64,000 nt of DNA from Xanthobacteraceae bacterium (GCA_031291445.1 JARLJA010000152.1:81252-145251); one strand, 5' to 3'. Shown: positions 23,287-32,578, numbered from the stretch's first letter. Notes: generated from the sequence alone by a model not told the origin. Numbers and translations are program-made.

Positions 23287-23730
23287 CTACCGCAGGCCAT
23301 GTGGTGACCGCCGCGGATCCACCGGACTGCCGGGGGGCGGCGGTCCGTGTGCTTCGTCGTCGTCCGCGTCCTGCCGGGGCGGCGGTATGGGCGACGTGAC
23401 CGCGACGGCTGTGGGATCTCCCATGATGGAGACCTGATACGCGCGCCCGCCGCGACTAAGGACCACTCGCTCCCGATCGATCCGCTCGACCCGCCAGCCC
23501 AGGAACTCCTCGCCTTCACGGACTGCCCGCGATCCTTCCGTCCTGTCGCCGACCAGGACCGCGACGTGCGCGTTGTCCGAGATGATCGTGCCCGCGAGGC
23601 GGGGTGGGGAAGAGGCGTCGGCCAACGCGGAGCGCGCGAAGGACAGCCCGACGAAGGATACGATCGCCAGCGCCGTCAGGGAGGCATGACGACGCCTCAG
23701 GATCTTTCCGGCGGTCGAATCGAGGCGCAT
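23287..23730 (-). CDS. Orphan GspC/PulC-like periplasmic protein
   Basis: A 147-residue protein with one N-terminal membrane segment (about 15-37) and a periplasmic domain of the GspC homology-region type: LAGTIISDNAHVAVLV, then GWRVERIDRERVVLSRGG. The same pattern (LLGTIVNHEEGYGIFM, GWTLRKITATAATL) is found in the T2SS protein encoded at 54408-55130. The C-terminus is Pro/Asp-rich and low in structure. GspC-type homology domains bind the N0 domain of the secretin. The gene stands 20 kb away from the T2SS genes, between secreted-protein genes. Function beyond this similarity is not clear. Confidence 0.6.
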   Translation of the reverse strand: MRLDSTAGKILRRRHASLTALAIVSFVGLSFARSALADASSPPRLAGTIISDNAHVAVLVGDRTEGSRAVREGEEFLGWRVERIDRERVVLSRGGRAYQVSIMGDPTAVAVTSPIPPPRQDADDDEAHGPPPPGSPVDPRRSPHGLR

Positions 23731-24067
23731 GAATCAGGTACTCTCGCGGCGCGACGCCGCATCCACGCAAAAAACATAGCCCCCGGAAGCATTGCGGTGA
23801 AGATTAATTCCGTGAACTTTTCATGATGCACGCGATGCCTCGGGCCGGCGGAGTGGCGTGTTCGACCTTTATTTAATCCCGCGACTGGTGAGCGGCGCCG
23901 CCGTATCGCGCAGGAATGTTCGCGTCAACGGAGGCTGAAGCGGCCCCGGCGGGCTTCCAATTTAATCGACCGGCGGCGCGTAGTTTAAAGTGAAATTATG
24001 CCGTCATCCGCGCGTCATGTTTCCCGGAAATATATGTTGACGGAATTTTAATCCATTGGGGGATCAG
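23731..24067. other. Upstream region of the large PEP-CTERM gene
   Basis: About 340 bp with no gene. It becomes AT-rich in patches (around 23865-23880, 23955-24000 and 24040-24055) and contains the PhoB-box-like site at 24001-24018 and the GGGGG ribosome binding site at 24058-24062. Confidence 0.5.
24001..24018 (+). promoter_or_regulatory. PhoB-box-like repeat before the large PEP-CTERM gene
   Basis: CCGTCATCCGCGCGTCAT has two GTCAT half sites exactly 11 bp apart (6 of 7 and 5 of 7 matches to CTGTCAT). It lies 50 bp before the ATG. Unlike the site at 19825 it is in a GC-rich context, so base composition does not explain it. Confidence 0.45.
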
Positions 24068-25642
24068 ATGTTTGTTAAATCGACCAAAATCCATCGTGCG
24101 GTGCTGCTCGCGGGCGCGAGCCTGGCGGCGCTGGCGGCGACCGGCGAAGCCCGCGCCGACTTCATCCTGAACGGCAGCCTGCTGGTCTCGTCAACGACCT
24201 ATCAGGACACCGGCGCGGTGGCCGGTCTCGTTGCCGGCAGCTCGCAGCTGCCGGGAACCGTCAACAAGACCACCAATGCCTATACCCCCGCCACAGCGGT
24301 GTCCGGCGGCAATCTCAACACCGTCTGGAACAACGCCAGCGTGGACAGCTCGTTCGGCGTCACCTCGGCGATCACGTTGCAGGATCAGAACGCCAACACC
24401 GGCGCGGTCAACGGCACGCTCGCTGTCAATCCGAACATCGTCTCGACCAGCTTCAGCTCGAAGTCGGAACTCGGCCTCAACATCACCAACACCTCGTCCG
24501 GCTTCGTCGCGACCTTCATGGGCTATGCCGGCGGCGGCGTCGGCAACCTCGACGTCTCCAACTCGGACACCACCGCCTACAAGGACACCACCAATCCGGT
24601 CACCCGCCAGTTTGCGCCCGGCGCCAACCAGACGTACGCGTACAACCGTTCCGTCGTCGCCGTGAACGCCAACGGTACCTACTCGACGACCCAGACTCTG
24701 GCCTACGGCGGCAACAACGGCCGCTCCGCGGTGCTGGCGCCGAACGGCAGCTACTACACGGTCGGCAATTCCAACAACGGCACCGGCACGCCGAGCCAGT
24801 TGACCAATTCGACCGGCCTGGAAGTCGTGACGCCGGGATCCACGCCCAACTCCACGATGATCAATCCGGGCTACACCTCGATCTCGGGCGACAAGGCCGG
24901 CAAGGACTCCAACTTCCGTGACGTCGTCCTCAATCCGTACAACAATCAGCTTTATTTCACCAAGGGTAGCGGCAGCAACGGCATCGACACCGTCTACACG
25001 GTGAGCAACCCGAACGGTCAGCTGCCGACTGCGGCGACTGCCAGCCAGGCGACCATCAGCGTGGCGCCGGGCTTTACGACCGACTCGGCCAAGACGACCG
25101 GCGGCAACTTCACGCCGTTCGGTCTGTTCTTCGCTAATGCCACGACGATGTACGTCGCCGACGAAGGTACCGGCAATAGCACCGACACCGGCACCAACGC
25201 CGGTCTCGAAAAATGGTCGCTGGTCAACGGCACCTGGAAGCTCGACTACACCCTGCGGTCCGGCCTGATCGGCAAGAGCTACACCGTCGCCGGCTGGAAC
25301 TACACCGAGACGACGACGGGCCTGCGCGACCTCACCGGCCGCGTCAATGCCGACGGTTCGGTGACGCTGTGGGCGGTGACGGCGACCTCCAGCGGCTCGG
25401 GCGACAACGGTGCCGATCCGAACCAGATCGTGACGATCACCGACAGCCTGGGCTCGACCAGCCTGCCGACCAGCGAGAGCTTCTCGACCTACGACGGCCC
25501 GCAGGCCGGCCTGCGCTACGGCGGCGTCGCCTTTGCCTCCGCGGCTCCGGAGCCCTCCACCTGGGCGATGCTGATCCTCGGCTTCCTCGGCATCGGCTTC
25601 CTGGCCTACCGCAAGAAGGCTTCGGCGCTTCGCCTCGCTTGA
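24068..25642 (+). CDS. Large secreted PEP-CTERM-type protein (PEPSTWA)
   Basis: A 524-residue secreted protein. The signal peptide covers residues 1-30 (VLLAGASLAALAATGEARA). The body is Asn/Thr/Ser/Gly-rich with repeated beta strands such as RDVVLNPYNNQLYFT and FANATTMYVADEG, and the segment GLEKWSLVNGTWKLDYTL shared with the paralogue at 17782-19245. The C-terminal sorting signal is APEPSTWAMLILGFLGIGFL followed by AYRKK. Such proteins are cut by an exosortase and end up on the surface or in the matrix, commonly in exopolysaccharide producers. ATG 24068 was chosen over an upstream TTG because of the GGGGG site. Confidence 0.85.
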   Translation: MFVKSTKIHRAVLLAGASLAALAATGEARADFILNGSLLVSSTTYQDTGAVAGLVAGSSQLPGTVNKTTNAYTPATAVSGGNLNTVWNNASVDSSFGVTSAITLQDQNANTGAVNGTLAVNPNIVSTSFSSKSELGLNITNTSSGFVATFMGYAGGGVGNLDVSNSDTTAYKDTTNPVTRQFAPGANQTYAYNRSVVAVNANGTYSTTQTLAYGGNNGRSAVLAPNGSYYTVGNSNNGTGTPSQLTNSTGLEVVTPGSTPNSTMINPGYTSISGDKAGKDSNFRDVVLNPYNNQLYFTKGSGSNGIDTVYTVSNPNGQLPTAATASQATISVAPGFTTDSAKTTGGNFTPFGLFFANATTMYVADEGTGNSTDTGTNAGLEKWSLVNGTWKLDYTLRSGLIGKSYTVAGWNYTETTTGLRDLTGRVNADGSVTLWAVTATSSGSGDNGADPNQIVTITDSLGSTSLPTSESFSTYDGPQAGLRYGGVAFASAAPEPSTWAMLILGFLGIGFLAYRKKASALRLA

Positions 25643-25664
25643 TCCGCGCCAACGACCTCGCGAG

Positions 25665-25691
25665 AGCCGCCTCCTCTGGAGGCGGCTTTTT
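25665..25691 (+). terminator. Intrinsic terminator after the large PEP-CTERM gene
   Basis: AGCCGCCTCC and GGAGGCGGCT form a 10-bp stem with loop TCT, followed by a run of T (25687-25691). Confidence 0.9.
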
Positions 25692-25802
25692 CGTTCGACC
25701 AAATGGCTGTAACGGAGATGATGAAAACTCGGCGATGTCGCCGGTGAAATGCGGCGGGGCGATGCGGCATCCCGTCAAACAGCATGTCGCGCCCGAAGCC
25801 GC

Positions 25803-27245
25803 TTAGGTGCGAGCGCTTCCCGGATGCGGGGGAGCGAGCTGGAGCTTGAAGTGGAGAAGCGCCAGGGCCGTGGCCAGCGCCGCGTAATTTCCCAACAGTT
25901 CGGAATAACCGACGAGGAACGGTCCCCGCAGGATCATGATCGCATACATTGGCGTCAGGCACGCCATCAGCTGAAGCGGGGAGTCGCGCTCGGCGGACCT
26001 CGCCGCGCGTTCAAGAACGACGAAGCCCGCCCAAACCAGCGCGCCGAACACGGCCGCGCCGATCATGCCGCAGGCGAAATAGCCCTCGGCCGGCGGCGGT
26101 GACGACACATTGTCGGTCCAGACGTCCCGGTAATAGCGCAACTGCGGAAAGATGTAGTAGCCGACATGCTCGGATTTGCCAGGCCAGATCGCGCGCGGAA
26201 TGAAGAACAGCAGCGCCGAAAGGATGTTGGTCCCGTAGCTGAATCCCTCATTGCCGACATAGTGGATCACGTGCACAATGAGTGAGAAGCAGTCGAAGTC
26301 CAGATGGGCAAAGAACCTCTCGAACGGCCGGACTTCGGCTCCGAAGCTGGTGGCGGTACGAAATGCGTTGAGCAACGGTGACACCGCGATTCCCGCAGCG
26401 AGAAACAGCGCCAGCAGCCGGGTATTATTCCAGCGAGTCAGGGCGAGTAGCGCAAACACCAGAAGCGCGGAAATCCTGAAACGCGGGAGAACCGCCGGAT
26501 TGAGCGTGATGACGCCGGCCAGCGTCGCCAGGACGAAAAACGCCATGATCCAGAGCCGCTCCCGCTTGATCAGCGCGCTCCTGAGGCCAATGACCGATCC
26601 GATCAGGATGAGAGGCGACAGGAAGCTCGTGAGCAGCAGCGATCCGGACTTGTCGAGAGTGCTGATGACGAACTGGGACAGCTCGTACCGGCTGGTCAGC
26701 AGTAGCGGCCCGAAGAATGCCAGCACCACGCCGACCGCGATCGCAATCGCAGTCCACAGCACGAGAGGATAGTACGGCGCGCGATAGATCGATCGCGCCA
26801 GGAAGCTGGGTAATCGCCCAGTGCTCCTCACCGGCCGTCCGCAGACCAGGAGCGCGATCAACCCCGTCACGGTAAATGTCAGGCAACACACGAGCGCAGC
26901 GTTGAAGTCGTTCTCGTAGGAAAAAATAGGGTCGAACTTGACCCCGATCTGTTGGATCGGAGCAATCGCTAGAAAGATGAAATCGAAATAGAAACTGGTC
27001 ATCAAGATCGGGTGCCGGCAACGCATCGCCACCACGAGTCCCGCGATCGCGAGTGCGCCATTGATTCCGAGCAGGAGGTTGGCGCCTCCCATCTCGGGAC
27101 GCTCCGCGTCGCAAACGAACATCACCCACGCCAGCAGCGACGCGGCGAGCACGACGATCGACAGATCGAAAAGGTCACGCAGCCCGATCACCGGTCGCCC
27201 CACGCCAATAGTATGGTCAGACTTGGCGATAGCCGGCGTTGACAT
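25803..27245 (-). CDS. O-antigen-polymerase-like (Wzy-type) membrane protein
   Basis: A 480-residue inner membrane protein with about twelve hydrophobic segments. The large loop before the last segments contains GNEGFSYGTNIL, FFIPRAIWPGKSEHVG and PPPAEGYFACGMIGA, which resembles the oligosaccharide repeat unit polymerase family (Wzy/EpsK-like). Such enzymes join lipid-linked repeat units in the periplasm. Related genes for a flippase-like protein, glycosyltransferase and export lipoprotein lie within 17 kb. It is divergent from the methyltransferase gene. Assignment rests on topology and a few motifs, not on a strict signature. Confidence 0.75.
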   Translation of the reverse strand: MSTPAIAKSDHTIGVGRPVIGLRDLFDLSIVVLAASLLAWVMFVCDAERPEMGGANLLLGINGALAIAGLVVAMRCRHPILMTSFYFDFIFLAIAPIQQIGVKFDPIFSYENDFNAALVCCLTFTVTGLIALLVCGRPVRSTGRLPSFLARSIYRAPYYPLVLWTAIAIAVGVVLAFFGPLLLTSRYELSQFVISTLDKSGSLLLTSFLSPLILIGSVIGLRSALIKRERLWIMAFFVLATLAGVITLNPAVLPRFRISALLVFALLALTRWNNTRLLALFLAAGIAVSPLLNAFRTATSFGAEVRPFERFFAHLDFDCFSLIVHVIHYVGNEGFSYGTNILSALLFFIPRAIWPGKSEHVGYYIFPQLRYYRDVWTDNVSSPPPAEGYFACGMIGAAVFGALVWAGFVVLERAARSAERDSPLQLMACLTPMYAIMILRGPFLVGYSELLGNYAALATALALLHFKLQLAPPHPGSART

Positions 27246-27302
27246 GAGCCCGTCGTGTTCGTCTGCTTTAAGTCAGGAACATTCACGATAGCTGTTGGCT
27301 GG

Positions 27303-28109
27303 ATGTCGAATCAAGCACCATCCACATTAACGCCGTTGGAATCGGTTTCGGCCGGAACCGGTCCGGGCGCCGGGATCGATGCCCGTTTTTTTCCGGAAGT
27401 CCGCGCCGGTGGATTTTCGCGCTACGATGGAACGGTGCAGTTCTACGCCCGCGTCAATGCAATCCTGCGTGCCGACGCCGTGGCACTCGACTTCGGAGCT
27501 GGCCGCGGCGTTTCGCACATCGACGATCCCGTTCCATACCGGCGCCAACTGGTGCGCCTCCAAGGCAAGGTGCGCAAGCTGATCGGTGCCGACGTCGACC
27601 CGATCGTCAAGACCAACCCAGCTATCGATGAAGCCATCGTGATCGATGCCACAGGACGTTTGCCGCTTGCGGATCGTTCGGTCGATATCATCGTTTCGGA
27701 CCATACCTTCGAACACCTCGAAGATCCCGGTGCGGTGGCCCGCGAATTCGATCGGATCCTGACCCCCGGTGGCTGGATCTGCGCGAGAACGCCCAATCGC
27801 CACGGCTATATCGCCATCATGAACATGGTGATCCCCGAAGCGCTCCGGCGCCGAACCCTGCACTCGGCGCAACGGGAACGCAAGGACATGGACGTCTTCC
27901 CGGCGTTCTATCGGCTCAATAGCTCGGCAGCCTTGCGACGGTATTTCGATCCGAGCCGCTACGATCACTGCTCCTATACCTGGGACTCCGAGCCCGCTTA
28001 CCATTTCTCGTCCCCAGTTGCCTATGCGCTATTTCTTGCGCTTCACGCGATCACGCCGTCCGCGCTGAAGACGATGCAGTATATCTTCTTGCGCAAGAAG
28101 GGCGCCTGA
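27303..28109 (+). CDS. Class I SAM-dependent methyltransferase
   Basis: A 268-residue cytoplasmic methyltransferase. Motif I is ALDFGAGRGVSHI, the motif III/post-II region is DATGRLPLADRSVDIIVSDH, followed by TFEHLEDPGAVAREFDRILTPGGWI, which is the Methyltransf_11 pattern. Substrate unknown; the setting between polysaccharide genes suggests a sugar or lipid-linked intermediate. The ATG at 27303 was chosen; a GTG at 27255 would add 16 residues without a better ribosome binding site. It shares a 57-bp divergent promoter region with the polymerase-like gene. Confidence 0.82.
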   Translation: MSNQAPSTLTPLESVSAGTGPGAGIDARFFPEVRAGGFSRYDGTVQFYARVNAILRADAVALDFGAGRGVSHIDDPVPYRRQLVRLQGKVRKLIGADVDPIVKTNPAIDEAIVIDATGRLPLADRSVDIIVSDHTFEHLEDPGAVAREFDRILTPGGWICARTPNRHGYIAIMNMVIPEALRRRTLHSAQRERKDMDVFPAFYRLNSSAALRRYFDPSRYDHCSYTWDSEPAYHFSSPVAYALFLALHAITPSALKTMQYIFLRKKGA

Positions 28110-28427
28110 CGGGCCTCAGGCCCTCGCGGTCGACAGAGGTGTGCGAGTGCGCGGGGGGCATAGCCAACAGAGTGGCTCGACTCGACGCGTCCCCGATCCT
28201 TGCCAATTCCCGATTCGCTTCCCATGGAAGCCATGTCGTGCGCCGCAGCGACCCGGCGTCTGCATCTACGTTACCGCTTGCCCAGGCTCGAGCGAATCTT
28301 TCTATTCGTGCCACCGAGACATAGTGGACCCATACCCGCCTTTGCGGCGCCGATCAGGTGCCGCACTACCGTCATGCCGACTTCATCTCACCGCGATAAA
28401 TTGTTCGCGATCGATGAATGGTGCCAG
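28110..28427. other. Intergenic region before the small secreted protein cluster
   Basis: About 320 bp. A small GC hairpin (GGGCCT-C-AGGCCC at 28111-28123) follows the methyltransferase stop and may act as a weak terminator. Open frames continue upstream of 28428 but show no signal peptide or family features. Confidence 0.4.
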
Positions 28428-28892
28428 ATGTCGCAAACATCGCTCAAGGAAGTTGTGAAAGGCGCTTCGTTGTTCGCCATCTTCTTGGCCGCGGCGGCGT
28501 CCGGCAGCTCGGCGCAGACTGTGGTGCCCGCCACACCCTTCTCCATGAGCGTCTTTACGATCAGCGGCCCGATCAATCTGGTTGTCCCGGTGGTGCCCGG
28601 AAAATACTTCTATCTCTCCGATATTTCAGTCACCGGTGATGGCGGCATCTCCGCGTCGTCGTCGTCGAACGTGGCAAGAATTAGCTACTACGGGCTGTTG
28701 AATGGCTCGGCACCAGACGACATCGTTCCTCTCGGCGCGGTGAGACAGATCGATTTTCATCGTGCGTTTTCCAATCCATGGCAGTCCACCGACGCCGGCA
28801 TCACGCCAGTGGGGATTTCGGTCGATCCCGTTATTTCAGTCAACGGCGGTGGCGGAAATATCGTCGCGCGGGTCATCGGGTTCTATCGATGA
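28428..28892 (+). CDS. Small secreted protein, member A of a tandem family
   Basis: A 154-residue protein with a signal peptide (about residues 1-29, ending GSSAQ). The mature part is predicted beta-rich: TPFSMSVFTISGPINLVVPV, KYFYLSDISVTGDGG, and a C-terminal block QIDFHRAFSNPWQS then NIVARVIGFYR. The next gene encodes a clear paralogue. No known family was recognised. The ribosome binding site is weak; ATG 28377 is an alternative start but would place the signal peptide internally. Confidence 0.65.
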   Translation: MSQTSLKEVVKGASLFAIFLAAAASGSSAQTVVPATPFSMSVFTISGPINLVVPVVPGKYFYLSDISVTGDGGISASSSSNVARISYYGLLNGSAPDDIVPLGAVRQIDFHRAFSNPWQSTDAGITPVGISVDPVISVNGGGGNIVARVIGFYR

Positions 28893-28986
28893 AACGCCAA
28901 CAGGACATCCGGAGCGGCAGACGCCCCGTTTCCCTCGATCGCGTCTTCCTCACTGTGCACGAATTCAGAATAACAGAGGTGCCCTC

Positions 28987-29445
28987 ATGAAACGCGCAGC
29001 AATCGGATTGATGTTGGCCGCGGTTGGCGAACAGCCCACGCTGGCGGACACGACCGTGCCCGGAACCCCATTTGCCGTCTCCGCTGCGGTGCCAGACGGC
29101 AGCACGCCCCTCGTCCTCAACATTCCCGCGAACCAGGGGACGTATATTTACGTGACCGACTTTTCCGTGACCGGCACCGGGGTCACGACGCCGGCGATGG
29201 TCCTGATCACCTATCAGGGAATGTCGGATGGTGTTGGATCGAAGGTCCAATCGTTCGACGTTCTGGTACCGCCGGCGCAATCCCTGGGGCAGCAGATCAA
29301 TTTCCATCGTTCCTATTCCTATCCGTGGCAATCGATGGCGCCCGGCGTCGCATCGACGGGCGCCGGGCAGGTGCAGATCATCGTCAGCCCGCTCGGTGCC
29401 GGAAACTATGGCGCGGTTGCACGGGTCGTCGGATTTTATCAATGA
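28987..29445 (+). CDS. Small secreted protein, member B of a tandem family
   Basis: A 152-residue paralogue of the preceding gene product. Shared blocks: VPGTPFAVSAAVPDG against VPATPFSMSVFTISG, TYIYVTDFSVTGTG against KYFYLSDISVTGDG, QINFHRSYSYPWQS against QIDFHRAFSNPWQS, and AVARVVGFYQ against VARVIGFYR. The signal peptide is short (residues 1-21, ending TLAD). AGAGG precedes the ATG. The stop overlaps the start of the next gene (ATGA), indicating an operon. Function unknown. Confidence 0.75.
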   Translation: MKRAAIGLMLAAVGEQPTLADTTVPGTPFAVSAAVPDGSTPLVLNIPANQGTYIYVTDFSVTGTGVTTPAMVLITYQGMSDGVGSKVQSFDVLVPPAQSLGQQINFHRSYSYPWQSMAPGVASTGAGQVQIIVSPLGAGNYGAVARVVGFYQ

Positions 29446-30293
29446 TCTACGAAGTCGTCGCAGCAATCGCAGCGGGAGCTGCGCTGGCCTCGGGTCCCAT
29501 CGATGAGGACTATACCCAGGCTCAACCCGTGAATCGGCTCCCACCGACCTTCAGTAGCGGCCAGCTTCGTTATGAACCGACTACCGGCTTTTTGCCGCCG
29601 GCGGCGTATCTCGTCGTCTCGAATTCTGAGCTCACTCTTCCGGCCGGTGCCTTGGTCGGGTACACAATCGGTAATCTCGCAAAGCCCGTGACGAAGATCA
29701 GCGGGACCTTCCAATTTCACGCGGGCACCACGGGGCTTGGAAGTGTCAGCTTCGACGTCTTCAATTCCCTGCCAAACGGAGTGCTGACCCCCGAGTCCGG
29801 GTTTCACATCGCCATCACGCCAATTGGATGGGCGCTCCAGGCATTCGTCAGTCAGATCCCCACTTACAACGCGACGACACAGTCGGTCCAGTGGACAGTG
29901 CCAGATCTCTACGCGGCAGATGCGATTACATGGTCACAAGACCCCCTGATAGGCTCGATCCCGGTGGCCCACGCATGGTTCACAGTCAACGGCATTGGCA
30001 GCGCGTTGCCGATCGAGACGCCTATTTATTTCCAGGCGGTCCTGATGGGCGCAACTGACGACAGCGCGACCAGCGCAACCTTGACGTTCCTCGTCGGCGG
30101 ATCCAGTGGTGCCCCGGTTACGCTGTACGGCGACAACGGCAAACAGCAGTCCACGCCGTATCAGATCCCTCTGTCGCACGTCGCTTCCTCCCTTCCGGCG
30201 GTACCGCTGATCGGGCAGTACGCGTGCTGGGAAGTCTATCAGAACGCCAGCAGCGATGATCGCGCCGGCTTTCTCCATATCCACGCTGAGTGA
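29442..30293 (+). CDS. Putative secreted protein of unknown function
   Basis: A 283-residue protein whose first 17 residues (MIYEVVAAIAAGAALAS) could be a weak signal peptide. The body is rich in Pro, Thr, Ser and small hydrophobics (LPAGALVGYTIGNL, TFQFHAGTTGLGSVSFDVFN) and looks like a beta sandwich. It starts within the stop of the upstream small secreted protein gene, so the three genes form one unit. No family was recognised. It may be a partner of the two smaller proteins. Confidence 0.65.
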   Translation: MIYEVVAAIAAGAALASGPIDEDYTQAQPVNRLPPTFSSGQLRYEPTTGFLPPAAYLVVSNSELTLPAGALVGYTIGNLAKPVTKISGTFQFHAGTTGLGSVSFDVFNSLPNGVLTPESGFHIAITPIGWALQAFVSQIPTYNATTQSVQWTVPDLYAADAITWSQDPLIGSIPVAHAWFTVNGIGSALPIETPIYFQAVLMGATDDSATSATLTFLVGGSSGAPVTLYGDNGKQQSTPYQIPLSHVASSLPAVPLIGQYACWEVYQNASSDDRAGFLHIHAE

Positions 30294-30509
30294 GTTCCAG
30301 GCAAAACCGCGCTGCGCGCCTGGTCGGCTGGTGATATGCTGGCTTGGCCTTGGGCTTCGGCGATGATGTTCAAATGCCAGGGCCGTGATGCGCGACATCA
30401 AACACCTCCGCCCGTGCGGCCGCTGTCGATCAGGTGTCACAATTGATCGACTAGAAGAGAATAGTTCGGCGATAGCCGATCGCGAAAGGTGCCTTTGAGG
30501 CCGATTGAC

Positions 30510-31301
30510 ATGCTGCCGCTCAAGTATCGCAAGGCGCTGCATTGCCTGCGCCATCCCTCGTTGTGGCGCGCACTGACGCGTCGCGTCGCGCCCAGCATCG
30601 AGCATGCCGCAGCTTTGCGGCATCTGCGTTTCAGGACCATCGTCGATATCGGCGCCAACCGCGGCCAGTTCGCACTGTTCGCGCGCCTCCTGAATCCATC
30701 CGCTGCAATCATCGTGTTCGAACCCCTGGAGGCGCCCCGGGCCGTATTGACGGAGTTGCTGGGCGCCGACCCGCGTGTGCGGTGCCATGGCGTGGCGGTC
30801 GGAGCCTTGAGTCATGACGCGACCTTTTTCGTGACCGCGAAGGACGATTCTTCGTCGCTGTTGCCGGTTGCGGATCGCCAGCGCGAGATCTTCGGGACCG
30901 TCGAAAGCAGCACCGCCACAGTGCCGGTCCGCCGGCTGTCGCAGGTGGTTTCTCCGTCCGACCTGGAGGAGCCCAGCCTGCTCAAGATCGACGTGCAGGG
31001 CAGCGAGCTCGATGTGCTGCGCGGGTCGGAGGACCTCCTCGGCCGGTTTGCCGCCATCTACGTCGAGTGCTCCTATCTGCCCCTTTACCAGAACCAGGCG
31101 CTCGCCAAGGACGTCATATCGTGGCTGGAGGAGCGCGGCTTCGTGCTCGGCGGCGTATTCAACCAGCACGATCACCCCGGGGTCGGTCCGGTCCAGGCCG
31201 ATTTCCTGTTTCTCCGCGCCGAGTCGCCGGCGCTCGCCCACGGTGCAGAAGCACAACCAATCCGCGCAATTCCGGCCGCGCCTGTGCAGAGCCGAGTGTA
31301 A
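30510..31301 (+). CDS. FkbM-family methyltransferase
   Basis: A 263-residue methyltransferase. The SAM motif is TIVDIGANRGQFALFA and the FkbM signature follows: VFEPLEAPR, KIDVQGSELDVLRG and YVECSYLPLYQNQ. FkbM-type enzymes methylate hydroxyls of polyketides or sugars of surface polysaccharides. The ATG at 30510 has GAGG 10 nt upstream; a GTG at 30489 would add 7 residues. It precedes the acyltransferase gene by 71 bp and lies within polysaccharide-related genes. Confidence 0.88.
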   Translation: MLPLKYRKALHCLRHPSLWRALTRRVAPSIEHAAALRHLRFRTIVDIGANRGQFALFARLLNPSAAIIVFEPLEAPRAVLTELLGADPRVRCHGVAVGALSHDATFFVTAKDDSSSLLPVADRQREIFGTVESSTATVPVRRLSQVVSPSDLEEPSLLKIDVQGSELDVLRGSEDLLGRFAAIYVECSYLPLYQNQALAKDVISWLEERGFVLGGVFNQHDHPGVGPVQADFLFLRAESPALAHGAEAQPIRAIPAAPVQSRV

Positions 31302-31372
31302 TAATAGTGTAAATAAAACTGTGTTGTGTGCGTGTGTATTGGCGCACTAGGGCGGGACGGGTCAGGCTTGCG

Positions 31373-32053
31373 ATGTCTTCTGGCTTGAAGATCATAGTCC
31401 AACTCATTGGTTTTGCACTGCCTTGGCGATTGCGCAGACCCCTTCTCGCCAAGGCGCTGGGCTACACCATCGATCCGACCGCCCGCATCGGATTTTCGAT
31501 CCTGCTTGCGGATCATGCGGAAATCGGCGCTCGCGCCTCGATCGGGCACCTGAACTATATTGGAGTGCTAGATCGGCTTGTGCTGGGCGAAGAGGCTCAG
31601 ATCGGCCGCTACAACTGGATTGCCGGACTGTCGCGGCGCCTCAACTCGCCCTTCTTCAAGAGCAAGTCTTCCCGCCGCTCCGACCTCGTGCTCGGCCGCG
31701 GGTCGAACATCGCGAACTGGCATCTGATCGACTGCACCGACGCGGTCGAATTCGGAGAGTTTTCGGGTCTTGCCGGATCACGCTCCCAGATCGTCACGCA
31801 CGGCGTTGACATCATCAGGATGAAACAAACCTGCGCTCCCGTCGTCATCGGCTCAAACTCGATGCTTGCCACTGGCGTCATCGTCATGAAAGGTGTGACC
31901 ATCACCTCATGCTGCATCGTCGGCGCCGGCTCGGTGGTGACGAAGTCGATCCGGGAACCTCACACCATGTTTGCGGGCAATCCCGCGGAGTTTGTGCGGA
32001 AGCTGCCGGAAAATGCCATGTATTTCAGCCGGACAGAAAGCGTCATTTACTGA
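31373..32053 (+). CDS. Left-handed beta-helix (hexapeptide repeat) acyltransferase
   Basis: A 226-residue protein with hexapeptide repeats of the LbH type: DPTARIGFSILLADHAEIGARASIG and later VVIGSNSMLATGVIVMKGVTI and CCIVGAGSVVTKSI, with the typical C-terminal AGNPAEFVRKLP. These are trimeric acetyl- or acyltransferases acting on sugars (NodL/LacA/WcaF-like). It is probably used to decorate exopolysaccharide. ATG 31373 was chosen; an in-frame GTG at 31328 is less likely because it would put charged residues before the helix. Confidence 0.85.
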   Translation: MSSGLKIIVQLIGFALPWRLRRPLLAKALGYTIDPTARIGFSILLADHAEIGARASIGHLNYIGVLDRLVLGEEAQIGRYNWIAGLSRRLNSPFFKSKSSRRSDLVLGRGSNIANWHLIDCTDAVEFGEFSGLAGSRSQIVTHGVDIIRMKQTCAPVVIGSNSMLATGVIVMKGVTITSCCIVGAGSVVTKSIREPHTMFAGNPAEFVRKLPENAMYFSRTESVIY

Positions 32054-32095
32054 GCCGGCACTTGCGTGGCACGGAGGCGGCTCCTTGAGATCAGG

Positions 32096-32434
32096 CTAGC
32101 GCGGCGGCCGCTGCGGCGGTGCACCCGTTCCGTAGCTGTTGCCGAACTGCTGGCGCACTGCCGATGGATTGCTGATGCCGAGACGGATATCGGGCGAATT
32201 GGCGTCGAGCGGAGCCGCCAGCGACGGCGTCTGGGTCTTGTCGACCTGGCCACGCAGCTTCCGATTCAGGCAGTTCAGAGCCGGCGCCTTCTCGCCGCCA
32301 ATCTCGACCTCAACGCAGGAGCGTTCAAAGCCGGGCGCCTGCGGCTTATCCGACCCGATAACGATCCCTTGAGCAGCCGCGGCGCTCGCCCATGCTACCA
32401 CAACCGCCAACCCCGCAATTGTCGCTCTGTTCAA
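32096..32434 (-). CDS. Small secreted protein of unknown function
   Basis: A 112-residue protein that starts with TTG, supported by a strong ribosome binding site (GGAAGGA) 8 nt before it. The signal peptide covers residues 1-21 (AGLAVVVAWASAAAAQG). Two Cys in the mature part (RSCVEVEIGG and ALNCLNRKL) may form a disulfide; the C-terminus is Pro/Gln-rich. No family recognised. Confidence 0.6.
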   Translation of the reverse strand: MNRATIAGLAVVVAWASAAAAQGIVIGSDKPQAPGFERSCVEVEIGGEKAPALNCLNRKLRGQVDKTQTPSLAAPLDANSPDIRLGISNPSAVRQQFGNSYGTGAPPQRPPR

Positions 32435-32578
32435 TCCGTCGGTCCTTCCGCTTCAGCGCTTTCCATCCTATCGCGCGAGCCGTGATTCGAACATGACGGG
32501 AATTGCCTAAGGCCTTGGCCACCGCGTGCTCGCTGTCCGCTCATTCTCGGAGCGGTTAGCCGAATCCGGATCGTGAAA

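Noticed and set aside
28085..28100. CTTCTTGCGCAAGAAG, a perfect 16-bp palindrome
   Set aside because: It is inside the last codons of the methyltransferase gene and is explained by coding sequence; no second copy was noticed.
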